Assembly (NCBI GenBank): GCA_025937665.1
Contig: JAICQW010000014.1
Location: 1-18,636 of the forward strand
Origin: Nitrososphaeraceae archaeon
Lineage (GTDB): Archaea > Thermoproteota > Nitrososphaeria > Nitrososphaerales > Nitrososphaeraceae
Direction: 5' to 3'
DNA: 18,636 bases
How positions within the stretch are numbered: position 1 is the first letter of the stretch; each line of letters opens with the position of its first letter. Positions 1 to 6,557 of the stretch are shown piece by piece. Under the pieces are notes generated by a model. That model worked only from the letters and a program-made list of their open reading frames with translations, ran no database searches and was not told the origin of the DNA. Both the position numbers and the translations under genes were made by a program.

Positions 1-1960
1 GCAGTACCTACCTGAGTTTGAGCGCCAGCAACGTTTGTGCAGGCTGCAAGAACATTACATTCATTTGATTGGTCTTGTTCTTGTTCTACTTCGGCGCTGT
101 TAGGAGTATCGTCATAAATATTACCCGTATTAGCTACAACGGCAGTACCTACCTGAGTTTGAGCGCCAGCAACGTTTGTGCAGGCTGCAAGAACATTACA
201 TTCATTTGATTGGTCTTGTTCTTGTTCTACTTCGGCGGTATTGGTCGAATCATCAAAGAAATTACCGGTATTAATTACAGCAGCAGTACCTGTCTGTGTC
301 TGGACAGCTCCTATATTAGTACACGCTGTAAGGACGCTACATACGTTCTCCTGTTTCTGTTCCTGTTCGACCTCAGCGCTGTTTATAACACCATCAAATG
401 AAGCGTCCGCAAAAATATTTGCTGTATTAGCTACAACTGCGGTACCCACTTGAGTTTGAGCGCCAGCAACGTTTGTGCAAGCTGTGAGGTCTGTGCAGAC
501 ATTCGTCTGGTGCGGGTCCTGTTCTACCTCAGCACTGTTTGAAACTTCATCAAAGAAATTACCGGTATTAATTACAGCAGCAGTACCTAGCTGAGTCTGA
601 GCGCCAGCAACGTTTGTGCAAGCTGTAAGGTCACTACAATTGTTTTCCTGAACTGTCTCTTGTTCTACTTCAGCACTATTAGAAACATGTTCAAAGATAT
701 TTGCTGTATTTACGACAGCTGCAACAGCGGTCTGTGCTTGAGCGCCAGCAACGTTTGTGCAGGCCGAGAGGTCTTCACAGCTGTTATTCTGTATGGCCGC
801 TTGTTCTACTTCAGCACTATTAGAAACATCTTCAAAGATATTTGCTGTATTTACGACAGCTGCAAGAACACCTATCTGTGCTTGAGCACCCATAACATTA
901 CTGCAAGCTGCAAGTTCACATTCATTATTCTGTACGGCTACTTGTTCTACTTCAGCACTATTGGTAACATCTAGCTGACTTGTAAGGATGTTGGCTACAA
1001 TAGCGGCAGCACCTGTTTGTGCTTGTGCAACCATGGCGTTAGCACAAATTGAAACATTACATTCGTTATTCTGTACTGCTATTTGTTCTACTTCAGCACT
1101 GTTATCAACATTGGTAAGGTCGCTAAGAACATTTGCTACAACGGCAAAGACACCTGTCTGTGCTTGAGCACCCATGGCGTTAGCACAAATTGAAACATTA
1201 CATTCGTTATTCTGTACTGCTATTTGTTCTACTTCAGCGCTATTGGTAACATCTTCCTGGCTGGTTAGCACATTCGCGACAGCAGCAACAGTAAGTATTT
1301 GAGATTGAAGTCCTAAAGCGTTAGCACAGATTGCATCATTACATTCGTTTATCTGTGCTGCTATCTGCTCTACTTCAGCGGTATTGGTAACATCCTCTAG
1401 GCTGGTAAGTACGTTAACTACTGCTGCTATTGGTAACACTTGCAATTGAGCTCCAATAACATTTGCACATTCAGCAACATTACAATTATTATTTAGCTGA
1501 AATGCAATTTGTTCTATTTCAGCGCTATTCGTAACGTCTAACTGGTTATCAAGTACGTTAATTACAGCAGCAAATGGTAGTACTTGTACTTGATTCGCAA
1601 CGTTCAAACAAGCAGCAAACACATCACAATCGTTGTTAATTTGAATGGCTATTTCCTCGATCTCAGCACTGTTGGTAACATCCTCTTGTGTGCTCAGTAT
1701 ATTGGCTACAATACCAATAGGAAGTACTTGAGCTGCCACCAAAGTGTTGTCACAAATAGTAAAAAGATCACAATCATTGTTCAATTGTAATCCAATTTGT
1801 TCAATTTCAATACTGTTAGTAACGTCCGTCTCACTGGACAAAATACTCGCTATTATCTCAATAGGTGCAACTTGTGCAAGAGCAAGACTGTTAGTACAAC
1901 TAGCCAAATCACAATCTATGTTAATTGAGGCTCCAACTTGTGTTGCTGCATATGTCTGAT
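1..1960 (-). repeat. Tandem 141-bp coding repeats (~14 units)
   Basis: DNA-level tandem repeat inside the exported protein gene. Matching points fall at about 1, 142, 283, 439, 580 and 721 and then every 141-144 bp, so the period is 141 bp except one 156-bp unit (around 283-439). The first two units at the window edge are almost identical over about 110 bp. Similarity falls steadily towards the gene's 5' end near 1960. The lengths are multiples of three, so unit gain or loss keeps the reading frame. Confidence 0.85.
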
Positions 1961-2048
1961 TAATCCACCCAAGACTTATGGAAAAAACTGCTAGTAAAAT
2001 CGCGACGTATATAATACCTATAGAATCTACCTTCCGGTCAACATTCAT
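1..2048 (-). CDS. Exported tandem-repeat protein, C-terminus beyond window
   Basis: This frame has no stop from the ATG at 2048 to the left edge (682 codons, incomplete). Residues 1-35 form a basic start plus a hydrophobic segment ending near TYA-A, a likely signal peptide, so the product should be outside the cell. The rest is about 14 repeats, mostly 47 residues (141 bp). The consensus is N-S-A-E-V-E-Q, then Q-x-N-x-C, 4-6 residues, C-T-N-V-A-G-A-Q-x-Q-x-G, then A-V-V-N-T-x-N. Each unit has two close cysteines, probably a disulfide. Unit 1 is degenerate, units 2-5 are Ile/Leu-rich, and later units are Thr/Gln/Gly/Asn-rich and nearly identical at the edge. One unit has five extra residues. 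No family is recognised. The N-x-A-x-x-x-Q pattern resembles curlin repeats, so a beta-solenoid or surface fibre is my guess. A TATA box 27 bases upstream supports the start. Confidence 0.85.
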   Translation of the reverse strand, partial: MNVDRKVDSIGIIYVAILLAVFSISLGWINQTYAATQVGASINIDCDLASCTNSLALAQVAPIEIIASILSSETDVTNSIEIEQIGLQLNNDCDLFTICDNTLVAAQVLPIGIVANILSTQEDVTNSAEIEEIAIQINNDCDVFAACLNVANQVQVLPFAAVINVLDNQLDVTNSAEIEQIAFQLNNNCNVAECANVIGAQLQVLPIAAVVNVLTSLEDVTNTAEVEQIAAQINECNDAICANALGLQSQILTVAAVANVLTSQEDVTNSAEVEQIAVQNNECNVSICANAMGAQAQTGVFAVVANVLSDLTNVDNSAEVEQIAVQNNECNVSICANAMVAQAQTGAAAIVANILTSQLDVTNSAEVEQVAVQNNECELAACSNVMGAQAQIGVLAAVVNTANIFEDVSNSAEVEQAAIQNNSCEDLSACTNVAGAQAQTAVAAVVNTANIFEHVSNSAEVEQETVQENNCSDLTACTNVAGAQTQLGTAAVINTGNFFDEVSNSAEVEQDPHQTNVCTDLTACTNVAGAQTQVGTAVVANTANIFADASFDGVINSAEVEQEQKQENVCSVLTACTNIGAVQTQTGTAAVINTGNFFDDSTNTAEVEQEQDQSNECNVLAACTNVAGAQTQVGTAVVANTGNIYDDTPNSAEVEQEQDQSNECNVLAACTNVAGAQTQVGT

Positions 2049-2070
2049 TATTCGACTGGTACTATTAATA

Positions 2071-2079
2071 GTATAAAAG
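2071..2079 (-). promoter_or_regulatory. TATA box of the repeat-protein gene
   Basis: Minus-strand CTTTTATAC is centred about 27 bases upstream of the ATG at 2048. This is the archaeal TATA-to-start spacing and predicts a leaderless mRNA. Confidence 0.5.
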
Positions 2080-2389
2080 TATTCATAAATTAGAATAATT
2101 TTTATATTTTTATTTGACTTTTTTAACGATTATTTTCTAGAATTAAGATTTTCAAACTATACAGTTCAAAGAACAGTTACTGAATTATTCGCCTCGAATT
2201 ATAAAAAAGTCGACTCTTTTGTCTTAAAAAACTCTAAATATGAACATTTGCCGATGCTACTGTAATAAAATGATAAAAAAGGTCATTTTCAATTGAGTAT
2301 AAACCTGAGACTACGTCGAATGAAAAACGTCTCGATTTGCAAACTTTCGCCAAAAATAATAAAGGATAGAGATACTATAATTATCACAA

Positions 2390-2911
2390 ATGAATGCTAC
2401 CGTGCTTTGTATGGCATTAAGCGTAGTGTTGATACTTACTTTATCTAACCCGAATGTGCTGGGAATTGAAGCAAATTCTACTGCTGTATTGCCAGATTAT
2501 GGTAAGGACTTGAAATCAAAAATAAATAACCTACTCTCAAATGCTTTGAATGAAACTGACAATGTTCTGAATTCCAGTTTGATATCAAATGGATCTAATC
2601 TGACTTCAAGTAATATCATAGTGTCCAGCAACAAGGTTTTTTCTACTGTTAATAGTAACGATAGTGATAGTGGCAGTAGTTCCCTAGTTAAGAATCAAAT
2701 TAATACCAGCAATGGAGTGTGTAGCTCTACCAAAGTGGGTGGAAACGGTAACGACACTTTGGCTTCAGCAGGTAATTGTAACGATGAACTGACAGGTGGA
2801 GGCGGCGCTGACAAATTTATGTGTGGAGGTGGGAATGATACCGTAAAAGATTATGATCCGCAGGAAGGCGATATTATTTTAGACAAACAAAATTGTGAAA
2901 AAATTCAATAA
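2390..2911 (+). CDS. Small exported protein with RTX-like calcium-binding tail
   Basis: 173 residues. Residues 1-25 are a signal peptide with a Leu/Val core ending near VLG. Residues 26-110 are low-complexity, rich in Ser, Asn and Thr, with many N-x-S/T sites. This is probably an unstructured, possibly glycosylated linker. The C-terminal 60 residues carry RTX-like turns: GGNGNDTL, then DELTGGGGADKF, then CGGGNDTVKDYDPQEGD. This matches the hemolysin-type GGxGxDxLxGGxGxDxF theme, with a final acidic segment and cysteines that could clamp it. Such tails bind calcium outside the cell. Only about two nonapeptide turns are present, fewer than in true RTX toxins, so an adhesive or surface role is more likely than a toxin. 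It is divergent from the repeat-protein gene. Function unknown. Confidence 0.8.
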   Translation: MNATVLCMALSVVLILTLSNPNVLGIEANSTAVLPDYGKDLKSKINNLLSNALNETDNVLNSSLISNGSNLTSSNIIVSSNKVFSTVNSNDSDSGSSSLVKNQINTSNGVCSSTKVGGNGNDTLASAGNCNDELTGGGGADKFMCGGGNDTVKDYDPQEGDIILDKQNCEKIQ

Positions 2912-2923
2912 TTGATTAATACC

Positions 2924-2934
2924 TCTTTTTTTAA
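2924..2934 (+). terminator. T-run terminator after the RTX-like gene
   Basis: Seven T residues on the plus strand begin 15 bases after the stop at 2911. This is typical of archaeal oligo-T termination. Confidence 0.4.
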
Positions 2935-2958
2935 TTAGTATTTAGTTTATAGTCGGGA

Positions 2959-3126
2959 TTATTTATCAAGAGCTTTCCTAACTTCAGGGAGAGCTAATGC
3001 AAAACCCACATGTATACAGTCAAACTTGTCTTCCGTAATGCATTTCAGTCTCTTGTCTCTTATCTGAAGCCGGTCTGAGGCGGCCGACAAATTAAACAGA
3101 ACCAGTGGACACAAATAGACTTGCAA
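2959..3126 (-). pseudogene. Short open frame without a good start, probable gene remnant
   Basis: A minus-strand frame of about 55 codons runs from a TTG at 3126 to TAA at 2959. Its C-terminal part reads like real protein: charged helix RLQIRDKRLKC, then ITEDKFDCIHVGFALALPEV, then RKALDK. There is no ATG, and the frame closes just upstream (TAA near 3151). It lies downstream of ureD in the same direction. It may be the 3' end of a decayed gene or a small unannotated protein. No family recognised. Confidence 0.25.
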
Positions 3127-3224
3127 GAAAAACGTAAGAAAGGAACATTTCGTTTATTTTCTAGTTTCCGAGACTACTCCCGTATTTTATGAAATGCTTG
3201 TATGGTGATAATATCTAGCCCTTT

Positions 3225-3344
3225 TTAGCAGTAGCCTTCTTCTTTTGGTATTTTAATCTTCAGTTTGTTCCAAAATTCGTTCTCGATAATGGCCCTAGGT
3301 AGTTTATTGATTATTGACGAGAATGTGAAAGGGCCTTTATTCAT
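3225..3344 (-). CDS. Possible 39-residue small protein downstream of ureD
   Basis: An ATG at 3344 opens a 39-codon frame ending TAA at 3225. It begins MNKGPFTFSS, continues with IINKLPRAIIENEFW, and ends in a Lys-rich KIPKEEGYC. It starts 42 bases after the ureD stop on the same strand, so it could be the last gene of the urease accessory transcript. Equally it could be the 5' remnant of a decayed gene whose 3' end is the open frame at 2959-3126. No homologue is recognised, and so short an ORF in AT-rich DNA can arise by chance. Confidence 0.3.
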   Translation of the reverse strand: MNKGPFTFSSIINKLPRAIIENEFWNKLKIKIPKEEGYC

Positions 3345-3386
3345 GATCTAGGAATCGTTATTGGCATAAACATTCACTAGGGTTAA

Positions 3387-4319
3387 TCATGACTTTCTAC
3401 TTCCGCTAAATGAGGCACCAACGATCATTTTTCTTGTTATCCTTAAAACAGTGAATATTATTTTCTTCACGTCTTCAGCGGAATTTCCTAGTATTCTAAT
3501 TATTATTCCTTTACTATCTGGAAGAACTGAAGTTCCTACCGATATCTTTCCTCCATCCTCGATACTTTCTATTTGTTTATCGATTTCATTTTGAAGATCT
3601 TGTATATATGATTCTTTGGTAACGATGTAAGTTGTACCGACTACCTTGTATTTCCCTAGTATTCCTTTGATCCCCAAGTTTTTGTTCTTTGGATCTAATT
3701 TTACGACATCCATAAATCTTGTCTTACCCAACTGATTTCTTCCTACTGTCTTTATATAACAAAGGTCATACTCGAATGCTTCACCACTTGCTACCCTACC
3801 AGGAACTATAACCTCCGAGTATATCATTGTGGCGTTGTCATGTACATTCAAATTTACTTCCTGGTAAAATCTAGAATTGCGAAAGGGTATAATTTGATCC
3901 GGGATGTATTCAAAATAACTTTCTTCCTGCACGTTGATATTGATTGTCTGGCTTGCATAATTTTTTTCCATCTTGTAGATTCTGGTAGCTCCTTGTGTGG
4001 TAACATGAGCTAATGTATTGTTACCCAATTTTATATCAATTTGATACCTGTCTCCTTGAAGAATTCCACCAGACGGAGATATAATATACACATAGGCCAT
4101 GGCAGGAAGAGTCTCTTCCAAATACATAGCTCGTTGTGCCAATAGTGGGACACGACTATACTGTTCCTTTATGACAGTATTTCCAGTTGCAGAATGTCTT
4201 TCAAGTTTTAGGCGCAAAATACCTACCTTTCCCGTTTTCTCAACTTCTTTCTCAGACCCCTTCATATAGCGCTTAATCTCAAGGGGAATGTTTTGAGATG
4301 TAGAAGAATTTGCTGACAT
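3387..4319 (-). CDS. ureD: Urease accessory protein UreD (UreH)
   Basis: 310 residues, slightly longer than the usual 260-290. UreD is the scaffold that binds apo-urease and recruits UreF and UreG. Nickel is thought to pass through it to the active site. Family hallmarks are visible: SPSGGILQGD at residues 81-90 followed by the beta-rich core, TTQGATRIYKM at 107-117, YFEYIPDQIIPFRNSRFYQ near 138-156, and GRVASGEAFEY near 181-191. The first 30 residues are polar, low in conservation and likely flexible. It is the last clear gene of ureE-ureF-ureG-ureD, starting 117 bp after the ureG stop. That gap is larger than elsewhere in the cluster and holds a possible small ORF. The ATG at 4319 is the first in frame after a TGA. 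The C-terminal GASFSGSRKS looks complete. Confidence 0.93.
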   Translation of the reverse strand: MSANSSTSQNIPLEIKRYMKGSEKEVEKTGKVGILRLKLERHSATGNTVIKEQYSRVPLLAQRAMYLEETLPAMAYVYIISPSGGILQGDRYQIDIKLGNNTLAHVTTQGATRIYKMEKNYASQTININVQEESYFEYIPDQIIPFRNSRFYQEVNLNVHDNATMIYSEVIVPGRVASGEAFEYDLCYIKTVGRNQLGKTRFMDVVKLDPKNKNLGIKGILGKYKVVGTTYIVTKESYIQDLQNEIDKQIESIEDGGKISVGTSVLPDSKGIIIRILGNSAEDVKKIIFTVLRITRKMIVGASFSGSRKS

Positions 4320-4328
4320 CTTATGCCA

Positions 4329-4427
4329 TCATTTGTCCTTAATCAGATCATCCAATGTCAACTTGTTTTTCCAATATTTACATTCCCGCGTATCCCACAC
4401 ATTGAACTTGTTTTTAAATTCATCCAA
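4329..4427 (-). CDS. Possible 32-residue small ORF between ureG and ureD
   Basis: The gap between ureG and ureD contains a 32-codon frame from a TTG at 4427 to a TGA at 4329. It starts LDEFKNKFNVW, continues with DTRECKYWKNK, and ends LTLDDLIKDK. The composition is that of a real soluble peptide. It lies in the same reading frame as both ureG and ureD: the ureG TAA is four codons upstream of the TTG, and the TGA is three codons before the ureD ATG. No ATG is available, so translation would need TTG or coupling. It could be a small protein or the remains of an ancestral fusion or extension. I do not recognise it. Confidence 0.3.
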   Translation of the reverse strand: MDEFKNKFNVWDTRECKYWKNKLTLDDLIKDK

Positions 4428-4436
4428 TTTATCTAT

Positions 4437-5087
4437 TTATTTACTTGATTTTGGTAAAGCATCAAACAGAACGTCTTTTATGATAAAAGAGACAACTGCA
4501 TTCACACCAAGACCAGTCTTTGAGTTAACAAAAACAGTTGGTTTGCTGTTTCGAACAATTTTGGCATCTCTTTCCATTATTTTTAGATCCGCTCCCACAT
4601 ATGGAGCTATATCTATCTTGTTTATTACCAATAGATCACAATTCTCTATTCCCAAGCCTCTCTTTCTTGGATATTTGTCACCACCTGTAACATCTATTAT
4701 ATAAATAAAATAGTCTGCAAGAGCCGGACTGAAAGTAGTTGTTATGTTGTCACCACCGCTTTCTATCAGTATTAAATCAAGAAATGGGTACTTTGATTCT
4801 AATTCTTCTACTACAGAAAGATTTATCGAAGGATCTTCTCTGACTGCAGTATGAGGACAACCACCTGTAGCAACACCAATTACGAGCTCCTCGGGCATTA
4901 TGCCTTTGTCTGTCGCAAGATTTCGCCTCATCCTCTCTGCATCCTCCTTAGAAACAACATCATTAGAAATTATTCCGGCCTTGTATCCCTTTGCAGAAAG
5001 TATTGGTACAATCTGTTCTATCAGCATTGTTTTACCCGAACCTACAGGTCCACCTATTCCAACTCGAGGTATTCGCTTAGGAGTCAC
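4437..5087 (-). CDS. ureG: Urease accessory GTPase UreG
   Basis: 216 residues, normal for the family. UreG is the SIMIBI-class GTPase whose GTP hydrolysis drives nickel insertion into urease. Visible motifs are the P-loop GPVGSGKT (residues 13-20), DVVSKEDAERMRRN near 43-56, the metal-binding Cys-Pro-His at 77-79 within GVATGGCPHTAVREDPS, the Walker-B-like ESGGDN, DVTGGDKYPRK, and the guanine-specificity NKID followed by APYVGADL. All catalytic parts are intact. It starts 18 bp after the ureF stop, so it is almost certainly cotranscribed with ureF. UreG dimerises through the CPH nickel site and acts with UreF and UreD in the cytoplasm. The call is secure. Confidence 0.97.
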   Translation of the reverse strand: MTPKRIPRVGIGGPVGSGKTMLIEQIVPILSAKGYKAGIISNDVVSKEDAERMRRNLATDKGIMPEELVIGVATGGCPHTAVREDPSINLSVVEELESKYPFLDLILIESGGDNITTTFSPALADYFIYIIDVTGGDKYPRKRGLGIENCDLLVINKIDIAPYVGADLKIMERDAKIVRNSKPTVFVNSKTGLGVNAVVSFIIKDVLFDALPKSSK

Positions 5088-5105
5088 AAGAGACTTGATC
5101 TAATT

Positions 5106-5813
5106 TCATGTAATAAACATTTTTGATATCATGTTTTCGTGTTTCATTTGCAAAATATCAAGTCCCGGAGCAAATTGCCACATACCTGAAATTGGTTTAT
5201 CAATATTTTCTAGCACCGATTGCAAAATGATGGGTTTTAGAAAATGGATCACTTTTTGACCTTCAAAATGCTGAAGTATACCTAGTCTTAAAGCAGCCCC
5301 TACAATGCTTACGACAAATCCGTACAAAAATATCACTCCGGCTTTTTTCTTTTCAATATCAAGTGACTCGGTTACTACTCCAAACGATACTGGGTATACC
5401 CCCGTTGCGTTACCTTCACTGATAGCGGTTTGATAGCTCTTTAACATTTTCTTATTCTTGGCAAAAGTGTTAACACATTTTAGCAATTGATTACCGGATC
5501 TAACAGATGCTGTTCTTGTCTCGTCAATTAATTTCATAGAGTATAGAGATTCATCGGTACGAAGCAGAGAGGTCATATCCCTTCTCTTACATGATTGATA
5601 AGCGTTGCCCAATGCGGTACAGTCGGACGGACCTATAACCTGTTTTAAATAAGCGGCAATAAATTCAGTGATATCTTTTCCCTTTAACTTCTTTAGTTGC
5701 GATAATGCTTCCAATCCGCTAGAGGTTGCATACAGTCCTGTTGGAAAAAAAGAGTCCGATATCTGTAATATGCTGATATCTTCGCTATCTATTTTAGTGT
5801 CCATGAATATCAT
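5106..5813 (-). CDS. ureF: Urease accessory protein UreF
   Basis: 235 residues, the expected size for this all-helical protein. UreF bridges UreD and UreG and gates UreG GTPase activity during nickel loading of urease. The diagnostic N-terminal segment DSFFPTGLYATSSGLEAL is at residues 20-37. Later come the typical GPSDCTALGNAY (near 77-88), YPVSFGVV and the C-terminal amphipathic helices. The start overlaps the 3' end of ureE by 20 bp, which implies translational coupling. A second in-frame ATG (residue 4, at 5804) is also possible and still overlaps. The bacterial 'GAYAHSFGLE' region reads GLYATSSGLE here, lacking the usual His. The family call is nevertheless firm. Confidence 0.94.
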   Translation of the reverse strand: MIFMDTKIDSEDISILQISDSFFPTGLYATSSGLEALSQLKKLKGKDITEFIAAYLKQVIGPSDCTALGNAYQSCKRRDMTSLLRTDESLYSMKLIDETRTASVRSGNQLLKCVNTFAKNKKMLKSYQTAISEGNATGVYPVSFGVVTESLDIEKKKAGVIFLYGFVVSIVGAALRLGILQHFEGQKVIHFLKPIILQSVLENIDKPISGMWQFAPGLDILQMKHENMISKMFIT

Positions 5814-6309
5814 ATCCTAGGTCCGGCTCAAAGATTATGTTCTCATTTTTAATACTAATATTTTGTCTCAATTTATAAAATAGCTTCTTAAACATTTCAA
5901 TTTCAGAATCAGATTGTATAGGAAAATGTACTTGATTATTTGCAACCTTTATAGGTCTATGCATGTTTCCAATAATATGACCAAGCTTTATTGCTGTTTC
6001 CAATGTTTGTTGGGTTGATATATCACTGTTTAAGGATACAATGACGATATTTTCTGAATCTCTTTTTGTTATAATCATTTTTTCTTCCGTCAATAAAACA
6101 ACGTCACCGTCATTGATGTGGGAACCTGGTTCCATAGTCAGAGCTAGATCCGTTCCCTTGTTGGACAACTTTCTTATCCTGGTCCTGTCAGCTTCAAGTC
6201 GACTAACTTGTATTTTTTCAACTTTGTCATTTTTCAACATAGTCTGATATTTTTTACCCAAATCTGAATCAGAATGGATGTTCCCGATTATCTTATTGAT
6301 ATGAATCAT
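5794..6309 (-). CDS. ureE: Urease nickel metallochaperone UreE
   Basis: 171 residues. UreE binds nickel and passes it to UreG. The N-terminal two-thirds is the beta-rich peptide-binding domain (about residues 1-95, with LTMEPGSHINDGDVVLL). The metal-binding domain carries GHIIGNMHRP at 110-119, whose His117 corresponds to the conserved interfacial nickel ligand. The long His-rich tail of some bacterial UreE proteins is absent, and the protein ends DIHGH. It is the first recognised gene of the cluster and overlaps ureF by 20 bp. Upstream, 5 bp separate it from the stop of a possible 28-codon ORF. The nickel permease gene is divergent. No Shine-Dalgarno motif precedes the ATG. Confidence 0.92.
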   Translation of the reverse strand: MIHINKIIGNIHSDSDLGKKYQTMLKNDKVEKIQVSRLEADRTRIRKLSNKGTDLALTMEPGSHINDGDVVLLTEEKMIITKRDSENIVIVSLNSDISTQQTLETAIKLGHIIGNMHRPIKVANNQVHFPIQSDSEIEMFKKLFYKLRQNISIKNENIIFEPDLGYDIHGH

Positions 6310-6314
6310 AAGTC

Positions 6315-6401
6315 TTACAAATGACCTAGGTATGGGAGCTTTTGCAGGTAGTTATGCTTTTTCTTTATTAATTTAATTTTCTCAGTGAGTATATCTTCCA
6401 T
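6315..6401 (-). CDS. Possible 28-residue ORF just upstream of ureE
   Basis: An ATG at 6401 opens a 28-codon frame that ends TAA five bases before the ureE start. It begins MEDILTEKIKLIKKK, continues HNYLQKLPYLGHL, and looks helical and basic. The same frame stays open without an ATG up to about 6500, with plausible residues (LVINFDDTYTLC, then DIYAEPYLLAICY). A longer protein from a TTG or a truncated gene is therefore possible. A TATA-like GATATTTATG lies about 35 bases upstream of the ATG. It could be a leader peptide, a small subunit, or chance. Confidence 0.28.
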   Translation of the reverse strand: MEDILTEKIKLIKKKHNYLQKLPYLGHL

Positions 6402-6539
6402 GTAGCAGATTGCTAAAAGGTATGGTTCGGCATAAATATCACACAATACCAATACTGGGATGCAAAGTGTATATGTATCGTCAAAATTTATTACTAATCG
6501 AATTATTTAGAATATTACAGAAACCTGTTTAGGATTAAA

Positions 6540-6548
6540 AAATATAAG
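6540..6548 (+). promoter_or_regulatory. TATA box candidate for the nickel permease gene
   Basis: AAATATAAG on the plus strand predicts transcription from about 6569. That is downstream of the TTG at 6558 but 10 bases before an in-frame TTG at 6579, so it bears on the start choice. A weaker AT-rich element near 6503-6512 would instead fit the 6558 start. Confidence 0.35.
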
Positions 6549-6557
6549 CATCGTTCT

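Noticed and set aside
178..1959. Several plus-strand open frames of 60-104 codons in the repeat region
   Set aside because: They are the opposite strand of the repeat protein. The minus frame alone is open throughout with a signal peptide and regular repeats.
1..1960. Regular repeats as a CRISPR array
   Set aside because: The 141-bp units are contiguous coding repeats that diverge gradually, with no short identical repeat separated by unique spacers.
4333..5126. Plus-strand open frames over ureG and ureF
   Set aside because: These are shadows of the clearly conserved minus-strand urease genes.
6310..6557. NikR-type operator between ureE and the nickel permease
   Set aside because: I looked for a GTATGA-N-TCATAC-like dyad in the gap and saw no convincing inverted pair.
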